A stretch of 64,000 nt of DNA from Bacillota bacterium (GCA_023395515.1 JAEWZB010000076.1:5105-69104), one strand, 5' to 3'. Positions 16,271 through 25,649 are shown, numbered from the stretch's first letter. Program-made: numbers and translations. The notes: generated by a model not told the origin, from the sequence alone.

Positions 16271-18655
16271 ATGAAATTAAGTACCAAGATATTCTTGATT
16301 ATGACCGTTTTGGCTGCTTTAATAATATCCGTATTGTTGTACCATACGGAAAAGTTTCTTATTCCCCGGCAGGAGGAAACTTTGCTTAATAATGCCCGTA
16401 ATACGGCTTTATATTTACAACAGGTAAGCCCTCTGTTAAGTCTGGAACAAAGGCAAAGCCTTTTGGAAAAGATGGTCTGTAACCATAATGGAATAGCCTA
16501 TTTAACCGTTATTAATAAAAGTGGAAAAGCTATTAATCATAGTGAACCTGGCAGAAGAGACATGGTTTTTAATGATGCCGGGACCAAATATGCTTTAGAG
16601 AAAGGTTTACCAGTTGAGCAAGTTTATGAACGGGATAGTGATAACCCTGAATCCCCTTATCATAAACAAAAGGTTATTGATATACTTCTGCCTTATCAGG
16701 ATAGTGATGGTAATAGTTTAGGGGTTATCAATGTAGGCTTATCAATGGAACATATTAATGAAATAAGGCAAGATTATTATGAACGCATCACTATTACTTC
16801 TCTAATAATTATCATCTTAATCTTACTATTATCCGCAGTTTTTTATCGTGACATAATCCTACCCATTCGTAATTTATTAATGGTTTTTCAAGAAATGAAA
16901 AAAGGCAATTATAATCAAGTATGTGCCATAGAAAGAAATGATGAACTAGGGCTCTTAACCTACGAGTTTAATAATATGTCGACCCGTTTAACTTCAGTAT
17001 TAAAAGATTTGGAAATACGGGAAACGGAACTGGAATTAAACCAAGAAGAGCTTGAACATAGGGTTAAAATCAGGACTAAAGAATTAGAAGATAATTTAAG
17101 GCTCTTAAAATCAACGGAATTGGCTTTGCGTGAAAGTGAAAAAGCTTTGCGGGTTTCCGAGGAAAAATTTTCGGCAGCTTTTCGCTTGAGTCCGCAGGCC
17201 ATAACCTTAATGCATTTTGAAACCGGCCGTTATGTAGAAGTAAATGATGCCTGGTTAAGATTCATTAAGTTAAAACGAGAAGATGTTATTGGCAAAAACT
17301 TTCTCAAATTAAATATCTGGTGTCATAAACAAGATAGCATTAGAATGCTTAGGATCTTGCGGAAGGAGGGAACTGGTAATAACATTGAGATATACTTTAG
17401 AAATAGTCAAGGTGATATCAGGCCTTTTCTATGCTCATATACTAATGTGATGATTGGTGATGAAAAATACGTTTTATTTGTAGCTAATGATATTTCAGAA
17501 CAAAAGGCTATGGAACAAGACTTAGAAATACATCAGGAAAAACTTACCGCAGAAAGAATAAAGGCTTGCAAGCTGGAATCACTAGGAGTTTTAGCCGGGG
17601 GACTAGCTCATGATTTTAATAATATGCTTACGGTGATTACGGGGAATCTTAGTTTGGCTAAAATGCATAACCCCAGTGATGGTATTAAAATTTTCTTAAC
17701 CGAAATAGAAACAGCCGCATTACAAGCCCAAGATTTAACTAGACAATTATTAACCTTTTCCAAACCGGATGCTCCGGCTAAACAAACCATATCCATATCC
17801 GAGCTTTTACGCAAAACAGTTAATTTTGCCCTTAGTGGTTCTAATATTATTTGTAAATTTTCCATTTCTCCGTATATACATAATATAGAAGCTGATGAAG
17901 GACAAATTAGACAGGTAATAAATAACTTAATTATTAATGCTATTCAGGCTATGCCTAATGGCGGAGCAGTGAGTGTAGAAGCTAGGAATTATACGGTTAG
18001 TAATGCTGATTTTTTACCGATTCCTAACGGTGATTATGTAGTTATTATTATTGCCGATCAAGGCTATGGCATACCTGAAGACAGCAGGAATAAGATTTTT
18101 GATCCTTATTATACTACGAAAGAATCTGGCAGTGGCTTAGGCTTAGCCACTTCATATTCAATTGTTAATCAACACGAAGGATATATTACCTTTGAATCTG
18201 AAATAGGCCAGGGCACTACTTTTTATGTATATCTTCCGGCCCTTAGTGGAGTTGAAGCTATACCTTGCCCAGAGGAAGAAGATTTAGCGTTTGGCAGTGG
18301 CAGAATATTGATAATGGAAGATACCGAAATTATTAGAAAGATGCTGGGAAATATGTTGACTTCCTTAGGTTATCAAGCTGAGCTGGTCAGCAATAGACAA
18401 GAAGGGGTAGCAATGTATGCTAAGGCTCTTCAGGATAATAAATTTGATGCGGTTATAATGGATTTAACGGTACCGGGAGACGGGGCAGCTACTGAAACTA
18501 TTGAGGAATTATTAGAACTGGACCCGGCGGCCAAAGTCATATTAACTAGTGGTTATACTAATAATCCTATTATCAAGTCCTATAATGAATGGGGTTTTAG
18601 TGCGGTACTTACTAAACCTTTTAGTTTAAGTGAGCTAAGCCAGGCTCTAAAGTAA
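16271..18655 (+). CDS. hybrid sensor histidine kinase (HAMP, PAS, HisKA, HATPase, REC)
   Basis: 794 residues. TM1 is residues 7-24, then an extracytoplasmic sensor of about 145 residues, TM2 near 172-192, HAMP 195-250, a coiled coil (about 250-290), a PAS domain beginning SEEKFSAAFRLSPQAI, a HisKA with the phospho-acceptor His in GGLAHDFNNML, an NtrB-like HATPase (NLIINAIQAMP, DQGYGIPE, GSGLGLAT) and a C-terminal receiver domain whose acceptor Asp is in VIMDLTVPG. Start ATG 16271 has GCGGGGGTGG upstream. It probably phosphorylates its own receiver or the next gene's receiver. The signal is unknown. Confidence 0.92.
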   Translation: MKLSTKIFLIMTVLAALIISVLLYHTEKFLIPRQEETLLNNARNTALYLQQVSPLLSLEQRQSLLEKMVCNHNGIAYLTVINKSGKAINHSEPGRRDMVFNDAGTKYALEKGLPVEQVYERDSDNPESPYHKQKVIDILLPYQDSDGNSLGVINVGLSMEHINEIRQDYYERITITSLIIIILILLLSAVFYRDIILPIRNLLMVFQEMKKGNYNQVCAIERNDELGLLTYEFNNMSTRLTSVLKDLEIRETELELNQEELEHRVKIRTKELEDNLRLLKSTELALRESEKALRVSEEKFSAAFRLSPQAITLMHFETGRYVEVNDAWLRFIKLKREDVIGKNFLKLNIWCHKQDSIRMLRILRKEGTGNNIEIYFRNSQGDIRPFLCSYTNVMIGDEKYVLFVANDISEQKAMEQDLEIHQEKLTAERIKACKLESLGVLAGGLAHDFNNMLTVITGNLSLAKMHNPSDGIKIFLTEIETAALQAQDLTRQLLTFSKPDAPAKQTISISELLRKTVNFALSGSNIICKFSISPYIHNIEADEGQIRQVINNLIINAIQAMPNGGAVSVEARNYTVSNADFLPIPNGDYVVIIIADQGYGIPEDSRNKIFDPYYTTKESGSGLGLATSYSIVNQHEGYITFESEIGQGTTFYVYLPALSGVEAIPCPEEEDLAFGSGRILIMEDTEIIRKMLGNMLTSLGYQAELVSNRQEGVAMYAKALQDNKFDAVIMDLTVPGDGAATETIEELLELDPAAKVILTSGYTNNPIIKSYNEWGFSAVLTKPFSLSELSQALK

Positions 18656-18762
18656 CAAAGTGAATGATAACTTAGTGTCCAGTAGGAAGCAATTACAGTA
18701 TTATATAAGTAAGAAATATATTAGTTTGGGAAACATCAATCATGACCGGGGAGTTGAGAAAT

Positions 18763-19662
18763 ATGAGGATATTAATAGCAGAAGATGAACCTATTTCTAG
18801 AAAATTACTAGAAGATTCCCTGCGTAAATGGGGTTATGATGTTATCGTAACTAAAAATGGACTTGAAGCTTGGGAGGTTTTGCAGCAAGAAAAAAGGCCT
18901 AATCTAGTGGTATTGGATTGGATGATGCCGGGTATGGATGGAATTGAGGTCAGCCAAAAAGTTAGGGAACAGCACTTTGCTAATTATGTTTATATAATAC
19001 TACTGACTGCCCGTAGTCGTCCCGAAGATATAGTTTTAGGATTAAACTCAGGGGTTGACGATTACATAGTAAAACCCTTTTATGATGAGGAATTAAAATA
19101 CCGCTTGAAAATTGGGGAAAGAATAATCGAGCTTGAACAGCGTATTTTGAGTTTGGCTTCTACTGACTACCTCACCGGTTTACTATATCGGCGTGCTTTT
19201 ATGGAACGGCTGGAAGCAGAAGTTAATCGTGCCAAACGCCAGACGGGTAATTTAGGCCTCATAATTATTGATGTGGATTTTTTTAAGCAGATAAATGATT
19301 CTTATGGTCATCAGGCCGGAGATTTAGTGTTACAGGATTTCGCCCGTAATTTGGATGATTGTTGCCGGGATTATGATTTTATTGGCCGTCATGGGGGGGA
19401 AGAATTTATTATTTGTTTACCCGGGGCTGATCTGGAGCAGAGTACTTTAACTGCTGAACGTATTAGAATGCAGATCGAAGCCAGCCGAACCTTTTTACCC
19501 AGTAAGCAGAAATGGGTAAATGTAACGGCTAGTTTTGGTATAAGTGCCGTGGAGAAAGGTTTGCCCAATACTACCGATTTATTGATTAGTGCGGCTGATA
19601 ATGCCTTGTATTTAGCGAAAAGCTTAGGCCGAAACCGGGTCATAAAATGTACCGAATTGTAA
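18763..19662 (+). CDS. response regulator with GGDEF domain (diguanylate cyclase)
   Basis: 299 residues. The receiver domain (residues 1-120) has the Asp-Asp pair at RILIAEDEP and the phosphorylation Asp in VVLDWMMPGMDG, with Thr and Lys switch residues in LLTARS and VKPF. The GGDEF domain has the active-site motif HGGEEF and an intact inhibitory RxxD site (RDYD) five residues before it, so it should synthesise c-di-GMP under product inhibition. ATG 18763 with GGGAG before it is preferred; ATG 18742 adds seven residues. It sits 107 nt downstream of the hybrid kinase, its likely partner. Confidence 0.92.
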   Translation: MRILIAEDEPISRKLLEDSLRKWGYDVIVTKNGLEAWEVLQQEKRPNLVVLDWMMPGMDGIEVSQKVREQHFANYVYIILLTARSRPEDIVLGLNSGVDDYIVKPFYDEELKYRLKIGERIIELEQRILSLASTDYLTGLLYRRAFMERLEAEVNRAKRQTGNLGLIIIDVDFFKQINDSYGHQAGDLVLQDFARNLDDCCRDYDFIGRHGGEEFIICLPGADLEQSTLTAERIRMQIEASRTFLPSKQKWVNVTASFGISAVEKGLPNTTDLLISAADNALYLAKSLGRNRVIKCTEL

Positions 19663-19720
19663 AAATAGGGCTTATGTAAGCTCTATTTTGCTTTCCTCAC
19701 CTTCATTAATAATTAAAAAT

Positions 19721-19748
19721 AAAAAAACCCGGGATTCCCGGGTTTTTT
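19721..19748. terminator. bidirectional terminator between the GGDEF regulator and ferredoxin
   Basis: AAAACCCGGGATTCCCGGGTTTT with A-run before and T-run after, between two convergent genes, so it can stop transcription from both sides. Confidence 0.85.
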
Positions 19749-19756
19749 GTGTGATT

Positions 19757-19930
19757 TTATTCTTCCGGCACAGGTGCTTCGACAGGACATACATCAGCAC
19801 ATGCTGCGCATTCAGTACAGAGATCAGGGTCGATTATATATTTATCTTCACCCTCGGTAATGGCTTCTACCGGGCATTCATCTGCACAAACCCCACATGA
19901 AATGCACTCATCTGTGATTATATAGGTCAT
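19757..19930 (-). CDS. clostridial-type 2[4Fe-4S] ferredoxin
   Basis: 57 residues, below the size used by many gene finders. It encodes two complete CxxCxxCxxxCP motifs: CISCGVCADECP near residues 9-20 and CTECAACADVCP near 38-49, the hallmark of the small clostridial ferredoxin that carries low-potential electrons in the cytoplasm. The protein is acidic, as in the family. A GGAGGGACACC ribosome binding site precedes the ATG, and a near-perfect sigma-A promoter is found upstream. Confidence 0.95.
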   Translation of the reverse strand: MTYIITDECISCGVCADECPVEAITEGEDKYIIDPDLCTECAACADVCPVEAPVPEE

Positions 19931-19964
19931 CTGGTGTCCCTCCTTCTTTCAATCCAATAATCGT

Positions 19965-19993
19965 ATTATAATTACTGCCTAAATTTTTGTCAA
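19965..19993 (-). promoter_or_regulatory. sigma-A-type promoter for the ferredoxin gene
   Basis: On the minus strand TTGACA (19993-19988) and TATAAT (19970-19965) are both perfect consensus hexamers with 17-nt spacing, 35 nt before the ferredoxin start. This suggests strong constitutive expression. Confidence 0.85.
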
Positions 19994-20186
19994 TTTTGCT
20001 GATATAAAAGAATTCAATAGCATTATGGGCTCCCCTGATGATTGGGGATTGGCTTATTTCTAAATAGGGTAAATTTTTTAACCGACTGAATAATAGTGTA
20101 TTCATGGAACCTATGAATTGATAGTATATAAAAATTAGTATAAAATTTAAATGGCCATTATAATTGCATGAATAGGGGATATCACT

Positions 20187-20828
20187 ATGAAGTGTTTGAT
20201 TTTAGCCAATGGAGACTACGGTCCTTTAAAGTATTATGAAAAACAACTACCAGCAGTAGATATGGTATTATGTGCTGATGGTGGAGCAAACTATGCATAT
20301 CAAATGAAGCTTATACCAGATTATATTATTGGTGACATGGATTCCATAGATGAGGTAGTTAAGGTTTTTTATCAGCAAAACGAAAAAGTATGTTTTAAGA
20401 AGTTTCCTCAGCAAAAGGATTTTACTGATACTCAATTAGTTATAAGTTTAGCCGAGGATTTAGGAGCTACAGAAATAATGTTTTTCGGTACTATAGGCAA
20501 ACGCTTAGACCATACCCTATCTAATTTATATAGCAGCATTGAGACTTGTAAAAGAATTGACGCTATTGTTCATTATAGTCCTGAATGCTCCATCCATATT
20601 ATTTCTAAGCGGCTCCCATTACAAGGAAGTCCGGGTGAAATGGTTTCGGTGTTAGCTTTAAGTGATAGTGTTATGGGTCTTAGTATATGTGGGGTAGAGT
20701 ATCCGCTGGATAATGTAGTTTTAGAGAAAAGTAATCCTTATGCTATTTCTAACATTATGGCTTTAAACGAGGCGGAAGTTGCAGTTAAAAATGGGGTTGT
20801 GGCAGTGTTCCATTATCATAACCTTTAA
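20187..20828 (+). CDS. thiN: thiamine pyrophosphokinase
   Basis: 213 residues, length of bacterial ThiN/TPK, which makes thiamine diphosphate from thiamine and ATP. Motifs are LCADGGANYAYQ, the DYIIGDMDSID Mg/ATP site, KFPQQKDFTDTQLVI and GTIGKRLDHTLSNL. The start ATG has GGGGATATC upstream. In Firmicutes thiN is often near the rpe/rsgA end of the stk1 cluster; here it instead lies just before cdaA, 25 nt apart. Confidence 0.93.
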   Translation: MKCLILANGDYGPLKYYEKQLPAVDMVLCADGGANYAYQMKLIPDYIIGDMDSIDEVVKVFYQQNEKVCFKKFPQQKDFTDTQLVISLAEDLGATEIMFFGTIGKRLDHTLSNLYSSIETCKRIDAIVHYSPECSIHIISKRLPLQGSPGEMVSVLALSDSVMGLSICGVEYPLDNVVLEKSNPYAISNIMALNEAEVAVKNGVVAVFHYHNL

Positions 20829-20853
20829 GATATAAACAGGTGGAGGAACTAAC

Positions 20854-21696
20854 ATGGACTTAAGTTTTTTATCAGGAGTTTTTGCCAGTCCGTGGAATAT
20901 AATTCGCAGTCTGCTGGATATAGCTATTGTTTCTTATCTTTTTTATCGCATTCTGAGGTGGATCACCGGAACTCGGGCAGAACAGCTATTAAAAGGGTTG
21001 GTATTGCTTTTAGTGTTTTCGGTATGTGCAAGTTTGCTAAGATTAGATATGGTTAACTGGATAGTGGAAAAATTATGGATATTATTTGCTATTACTTTGC
21101 CGATTGTATTTCAACCGGAACTAAGGCGATTGCTGGAGCAAATTGGCCGGGGCAGCTTTTTTACACCCCGTCGTTCCGGCTCAGAATTACAAGAATATGA
21201 ACGGATAATACAAGAAATTACTGATGCGGTAGCGGTATTATCACGCAATAAAGTGGGAGCCTTAATTATTTTAACCAGGGAAACGGGAATTGCCGAATAT
21301 ATGGAAAGCGGTATAGAACTTGACGCAGTAGTATCATCCAGCCTTTTAATAAATACCTTTGTGCCTAATTCGCCTTTACATGACGGGGCCGTAGTAATTA
21401 ATGATGGTCGGCTGGAAAAAGCAGCTTGTTTTCTGCCCTTAAGTGACAATCCGTTTTTAGAAAAGGATTTAGGCACGCGTCATAGAGCAGGTCTGGGTAT
21501 TACGGAAGTATCAGATGCGGTGGCGGTTATTGTATCAGAAGAAACCGGTTCCGTATCAGTTGCGGCGGAAGGCCGCTTGCTACGTTTCCTGGATGCTCCC
21601 AGCCTGAAAGAAATTTTGGTGCGGGAGATGGCTAGCCGCCTTAATTGGAGTGAGGCTATTAGGAGGAGGTGGTCTAGTGAAGACGACCGGTCTTAA
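20854..21696 (+). CDS. cdaA: diadenylate cyclase CdaA (c-di-AMP synthase)
   Basis: 280 residues. Three N-terminal transmembrane helices (residues about 14-30, 40-58, 64-85) are followed by a DisA_N (DAC) domain with both catalytic motifs: SPLHDGAVVIN near residue 170 and GTRHRAGLGI near 205. CdaA makes c-di-AMP from two ATP at the membrane and is usually regulated by CdaR and GlmM, both encoded next. GGTGGAGG precedes the ATG. The end overlaps cdaR by 20 nt. It is the likely source of the signal read by the riboswitch at 37945-38083. Confidence 0.95.
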   Translation: MDLSFLSGVFASPWNIIRSLLDIAIVSYLFYRILRWITGTRAEQLLKGLVLLLVFSVCASLLRLDMVNWIVEKLWILFAITLPIVFQPELRRLLEQIGRGSFFTPRRSGSELQEYERIIQEITDAVAVLSRNKVGALIILTRETGIAEYMESGIELDAVVSSSLLINTFVPNSPLHDGAVVINDGRLEKAACFLPLSDNPFLEKDLGTRHRAGLGITEVSDAVAVIVSEETGSVSVAAEGRLLRFLDAPSLKEILVREMASRLNWSEAIRRRWSSEDDRS

Positions 21697-22603
21697 AGTA
21701 ATTTCAGTAATAATGGCAGTATTATTATGGTTTTATGTAGTAAACCAAGGTGACTTAAACCCCAGACAAAATATTGTTACTGCTGATTTAAGATATACTA
21801 ATCTGGGAGAAGGTTTAAGTATAATAACACCGGAAACCGTTTCAGTGAAGCTATGGGGATTATTTCAAGAACCCGAAGAAATACTGGCTTATGTTGATGT
21901 AAATGGTTTAGAAAAAGGGACTTATCAATTACCCGTTCAGGTAGAACCGGTCAAGGGAGCTATGTTTACCAGTGTAGAGCCAGATAAAGTTGAAGTAGTT
22001 ATTAAGGGAGAACGGGAAAAGCATTTTTCTATATCTCATGTTATTACCCGTAATCCAGTACCTGGGTATGAAATGATCGACATCTTAAAGAGTCCGGAAG
22101 AGTGCTTAGCCAAAGGTGAAGAAAGTATAGTTAACCAAGTTAAAACGGTTATTTGTGAAATAGATCTGGGCAATATAACCGGCATAGGAACGATTACGGC
22201 TCCCTTAAAGGCGATAGATGCTACCGGTAAGATTATTACGGCCGGGCTAAGACTAGTACCTGATAAAATTAACGTATATGTGGTAGTTAATGAAAATACG
22301 GTTACTAAACAAATACCAGTTAAGCCTTTAGTGACCGGAATTTTACCGGAAGATCATCAATTATTAGAAGTCAGAATGGTGCCGGAGACGGTTACAATAA
22401 TCCTTCCGGCCACCGCAGCCGATACCATAAATGAATTAATTACCGAGAAAATAGAATTAAATGATAAATTAGAATCATTTAGTCAAGAAATACAGCTTAG
22501 CATCCCTGAAGGAGTTAAGGCATATCCTGATAAGGTAATTGCAGAGGTAATTATAAGTAAAAGTGCTAAAGAAGCAGATAAAGAAAGGGAAAAAGAAGAC
22601 TAA
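21677..22603 (+). CDS. cdaR: CdaR/YbbR-domain regulator of CdaA
   Basis: 308 residues. An N-terminal membrane anchor (ISVIMAVLLWFYVV near residues 8-21) is followed by about three YbbR repeats of some 80 residues each, recognised by blocks such as PETVSVKLWG, PDKVEVVIKGE and PDKVIAEVII. In B. subtilis and Listeria it is an extracytoplasmic modulator of CdaA. GTG 21677 is chosen because a perfect AGGAGGAGGT lies 6 nt before; a longer frame from GTG 21650 is not needed. It belongs to the cdaA-cdaR-glmM operon. Confidence 0.93.
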   Translation: MKTTGLKVISVIMAVLLWFYVVNQGDLNPRQNIVTADLRYTNLGEGLSIITPETVSVKLWGLFQEPEEILAYVDVNGLEKGTYQLPVQVEPVKGAMFTSVEPDKVEVVIKGEREKHFSISHVITRNPVPGYEMIDILKSPEECLAKGEESIVNQVKTVICEIDLGNITGIGTITAPLKAIDATGKIITAGLRLVPDKINVYVVVNENTVTKQIPVKPLVTGILPEDHQLLEVRMVPETVTIILPATAADTINELITEKIELNDKLESFSQEIQLSIPEGVKAYPDKVIAEVIISKSAKEADKEREKED

Positions 22604-22756
22604 TACCTGGAAATCTGCAGTGTTAACAAAAAAGAACTACTAAGCATAACCTAAAAGGTGGGATGTGAAAAGGTGAGGGGTGAAGAGCAAAGGGGGTGAG
22701 ACGAAAATGTAAAACGCACCCTGGGTATTTTACCTTAAAAAATGGAGGGATTTTTA

Positions 22757-24109
22757 GTGGGAGTATTATTTGGTACAGATGGTGTTAGAGGAATAGCTAA
22801 TATAGAATTAACTCCAGAATTGGCTTTTGACTTAGGCAGAGCCGGCAGTTATGTTTTAGCCCGCCAATATGCAGGTACTAGACCGCGTATTTTAGTAGGA
22901 AAAGATACCAGAATTTCAGGTGATATGTTAGAAGCAGCTTTAATCGCAGGAATATGTTCTACAGGAGCAGATGTGCTGACGGTAGGAGTTATCCCCACTC
23001 CGGGAGTTGCTTACCTTACCAGGCTATACGAAGCCTCTTGCGGTATTGTAATATCGGCTTCTCATAATCCCGTGGAAGATAATGGGATTAAGTTTTTCGG
23101 CTTTAGCGGCTATAAATTGCCTGATGAAGTAGAGGAAGAGATTGAACAATTAATATTAAATGGAACTCAGGATTTAACCCGCCCGCTGGGAGAAGATGTG
23201 GGCCGGGTCTATGATGTTGAGGAAGCCTTAAACAATTATCTTAATTATCTAGTAGACCTTTATCCCCTGGAAGAAGATTTGTCTGATTTGTGTATAGTAG
23301 TAGACTGTGCTAATGGGGCGGCTTATGATGCGGCACCTAAAATGTGGGAGCGGCTGGGAGCTAATGTTATAGCCATAAATAATAACCCTAATGGAGTAAA
23401 TATTAATGATAAATGTGGCTCTACTCATACAGATACCCTAAAAAAAGCTGTTATACACCATAAGGCTGATATCGGTTTTGCTTATGACGGGGATGCCGAC
23501 CGTTGCATCTTTGTGGATGAACGGGGTGTGGAGCTGGATGGCGACCACATACTTCTAATCTGTGCCCTGGATATGCAACGTAGAGGTAAACTAAAACCGG
23601 CTACGGTTGTGGCTACGGTTATGAGTAATGTAGGACTTGATATTGCTTTGCGCAGAGAAAATGTAGCTATAGCCAGTTGCAAAGTAGGGGACAGATATGT
23701 ACTGGAAAAAATGCAGGAACTGGGAGCTCTTATCGGTGGTGAACAATCTGGTCATATTATTTTTAGCGAGCATGCCACTACCGGTGATGGACTGCTGACC
23801 TCCTTAAAACTGGTGGAAGTGATGAAAAGAACCGGATTATCCTTATCCGAGCTGGCCCGGGAGATGGAGAAACAACCCCAAATCCTGGTTAATATAAAAG
23901 TTGAAAACAAAGAACAAATGTTATCTAAAGAACTAGTCGTAGAAGCTTTGCAAAGAAGTGAAGCCCGACTAGGAGAATGGGGGAAATTAGTAGTCCGCCC
24001 CTCAGGAACTGAACCATTAGTAAGAATAATGGCCCAAGGTCCGGACCAGCATGTATTGGAAGAGGTGATTAATGATATAAAAGCGGCGATTGAAACAGTT
24101 TCAAAGTAA
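22757..24109 (+). CDS. glmM: phosphoglucosamine mutase GlmM
   Basis: 450 residues, full length. It opens MGVLFGTDGVRG, has the active-site phosphoserine loop VISASHNPVEDNGIKFF near residue 100, the Mg site DGDADRC near 245, the sugar-binding GGEQSGHI and the C-terminal phosphate site VRPSGTEPLVRIM. GlmM converts GlcN-6-P to GlcN-1-P on the way to UDP-GlcNAc and also binds CdaA in several Firmicutes. GTG 22757 with GGAGGG 7 nt before gives the family N terminus; ATG 22742 would add five residues. Confidence 0.96.
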   Translation: MGVLFGTDGVRGIANIELTPELAFDLGRAGSYVLARQYAGTRPRILVGKDTRISGDMLEAALIAGICSTGADVLTVGVIPTPGVAYLTRLYEASCGIVISASHNPVEDNGIKFFGFSGYKLPDEVEEEIEQLILNGTQDLTRPLGEDVGRVYDVEEALNNYLNYLVDLYPLEEDLSDLCIVVDCANGAAYDAAPKMWERLGANVIAINNNPNGVNINDKCGSTHTDTLKKAVIHHKADIGFAYDGDADRCIFVDERGVELDGDHILLICALDMQRRGKLKPATVVATVMSNVGLDIALRRENVAIASCKVGDRYVLEKMQELGALIGGEQSGHIIFSEHATTGDGLLTSLKLVEVMKRTGLSLSELAREMEKQPQILVNIKVENKEQMLSKELVVEALQRSEARLGEWGKLVVRPSGTEPLVRIMAQGPDQHVLEEVINDIKAAIETVSK

Positions 24110-24127
24110 AAATCATCCCCTTTGGGG

Positions 24128-24275
24128 GAACCAAGCGCCTGGCCCAGTTGCATATTGGGTGACGAGGAGAGGGTTTATCGAAATTTTCGGCGGGTGCCCT
24201 CCGGTGGTTAATCCCATCGTTAATGTGCTCACAAATACGGATAGTAATATCCGGGACAAAAAGCGCAGTTCAGAA
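24128..24275 (+). ncRNA. glmS ribozyme: glmS ribozyme/riboswitch (GlcN6P-activated self-cleaving RNA)
   Basis: The sequence after glmM contains the glmS ribozyme core: cleavage context CCAAGCGCCTGG (cut predicted between A24134 and G24135), GACGAGGAGAGGGTTTATCG (24161-24180), the TTTTCGGCGGGTGCCCTCCGG segment (24184-24204) and the 3' GGGACAAAAAGCGC element. GlcN-6-P acts as a cofactor for cleavage, which leads to mRNA decay and lowers GlmS synthesis. It sits 78 nt upstream of the glmS start, leaving the Shine-Dalgarno free. The 3' boundary is approximate. Confidence 0.93.
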
Positions 24276-24352
24276 ATAAAACTAATTAATTTTTCGAAAA
24301 CTATCACTAGTTTAATAGTAAAAATTTATCTTATTGAGGGGAGTAAAGCTCA

Positions 24353-25486
24353 TTGACTAAACAAGAGCATAAAAGCGCAGCACCTTTTGAATTCAAAAAA
24401 GGTGTCTACCAACACTTTATGATAAAAGAAATTCATGAACAGCCACAAACGGTTAAATTGGAATTAGGCTCATATTTTAAAAATGATCTGGTGGATTTAG
24501 AAGCTTTAGGTATAGACGAACTTTTAAACGGGGTACAAAAAATCTATATGATAGGTTGCGGAACTGCCTATCACGCCGGCTTAGTAGGCCGTACCCTGAT
24601 TGAAAAACTGGCCAAAATTCCGGTGGAAAGTGATATTGCTTCAGAATTTGGCTACCGGGATATTCCTTGGGGTAAAAATGAGTTAATGGTAGTCATTACT
24701 CAATCCGGGGAAACTACCGATACTTTAGTAGCTTTAAGGGAAGCTAAGCGCAATAACATTCCGGTTTTAGCAATTACTAATGTTAAAGATAGTACCATTG
24801 CCCGGGAAGCCGATAAAGCCATCTATACTCAGGCTGGTCCTGAAATATCCATTGCTTCAACTAAAGCATATACCAGTCAGTTGGTGGTAATGTATTTACT
24901 GGCTTTATATCTGGCTAAAAAGCAGGGTACGGTCGATGAAGCAACTCTGAAAGAAATCGGTAAAGAGTTAAGTAAAATAGACAGTTATCTGGAATCAATA
25001 TTTGACCAAGAAGAAGCCATACTGGAAATTGCCGGTCAATATTATGCCATGGAAACCACCTTTTTCTTAGGCAGAGGTTTAGATGCGGCGGTAGCCAGAG
25101 AAGGAGCTTTAAAACTTAAAGAAACTTCTTATATTCACGCCGAAGCTTATCCCACCGGAGAGCTGAAACATGGCCCTATAGCCTTAGTTACGGACGGACT
25201 TCCCGTTGTAACCGTAATAACTCAAGATCATATGGTGGAGAAATCTATGGCTAATATCCGGGAAATAAAAGAACGCGGCGGCAAAGTAATTGCCGTATGC
25301 AAGGAAAATTTAGTACGGGAATGCCGGGAATGTGACGAAATCATGATTATACCCGATGTAAATCCTCTAATTACCCCGATCTTATCCGTAGTTCCTTTAC
25401 AAATGTTTGCTTATTATGTAGCAACCTTAAGAGGAAATGATGTTGATAAGCCCCGGAATCTGACCAAAAGCGTACAAGTCGAATAG
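24353..25486 (+). CDS. glmS: GlmS isomerase (SIS) domains only, glutaminase domain absent
   Basis: 377 residues compared with about 600 for GlmS. It corresponds to the C-terminal ketose/aldose isomerase half: KGVYQHFMIKEIHEQP, CGTAYHAG near residue 69, TQSGETTDT, ISIASTKAYTSQ, the YIHAEAYPTGELKHGPIAL active-site stretch, and the usual C terminus DVDKPRNLTKSVQVE. The N-terminal class-II glutamine amidotransferase (Cys1) domain of about 240 residues is missing: the upstream DNA is the ribozyme, not a frameshifted domain. TTG 24353 has GAGGGGAG before it. It could make GlcN-6-P from Fru-6-P with free ammonia; working as a deaminase is the alternative. The 3' end is the Tn7 target site. Confidence 0.9.
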   Translation: MTKQEHKSAAPFEFKKGVYQHFMIKEIHEQPQTVKLELGSYFKNDLVDLEALGIDELLNGVQKIYMIGCGTAYHAGLVGRTLIEKLAKIPVESDIASEFGYRDIPWGKNELMVVITQSGETTDTLVALREAKRNNIPVLAITNVKDSTIAREADKAIYTQAGPEISIASTKAYTSQLVVMYLLALYLAKKQGTVDEATLKEIGKELSKIDSYLESIFDQEEAILEIAGQYYAMETTFFLGRGLDAAVAREGALKLKETSYIHAEAYPTGELKHGPIALVTDGLPVVTVITQDHMVEKSMANIREIKERGGKVIAVCKENLVRECRECDEIMIIPDVNPLITPILSVVPLQMFAYYVATLRGNDVDKPRNLTKSVQVE

Positions 25487-25505
25487 GCGGGGTAAAACCT
25501 TTATT

Positions 25506-25510
25506 AGTTG
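25506..25510. repeat. target-site duplication, left copy (AGTTG)
   Basis: AGTTG directly abuts the left terminal repeat of the Tn7-like element and is repeated at 31237-31241. Five-bp duplications are what Tn7-family transposition leaves. Confidence 0.9.
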
Positions 25511-25578
25511 TGTGTAATTACAATAAAGTTATCCGGTAGACAAGAAACTACTACGATGAATAAAATAGTTGTCCGGTA
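25511..25578 (+). repeat. left end of the Tn7-like element: terminal repeat plus second TnsB-type site
   Basis: Terminal repeat 25511-25537 (TGTGTAATTACAATAAAGTT then ATCCGGTA) and an internal copy at about 25559-25578 (ATAAAATAGTTGTCCGGTA), spaced as in Tn7 left ends. These are presumed TnsB binding sites. Confidence 0.85.
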
Positions 25579-25597
25579 AATAAGTATATGTAATGCT

Positions 25598-25649
25598 AAC
25601 CACCTTTTTGGTATTCTATAAGTAGAGTGCCAAAAGGTGGTTATTTTTA
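25598..25649 (+). terminator. long-loop hairpin AACCACC...GGTGGTT with T-rich tail
   Basis: AACCACCTTTTTGG pairs with CCAAAAGGTGGTT across an 18-nt loop, followed by ATTTTTAT. It lies just inside the left end and may stop read-through from glmS. Nearly the same stem recurs at 31307-31349 just outside the right end. Confidence 0.6.

Noticed and set aside
25486..25510. Frameshifted glutaminase domain of GlmS upstream or downstream
   Set aside because: The upstream DNA is a full glmS ribozyme and the downstream DNA is the transposon end; no amidotransferase motif was found in any frame.
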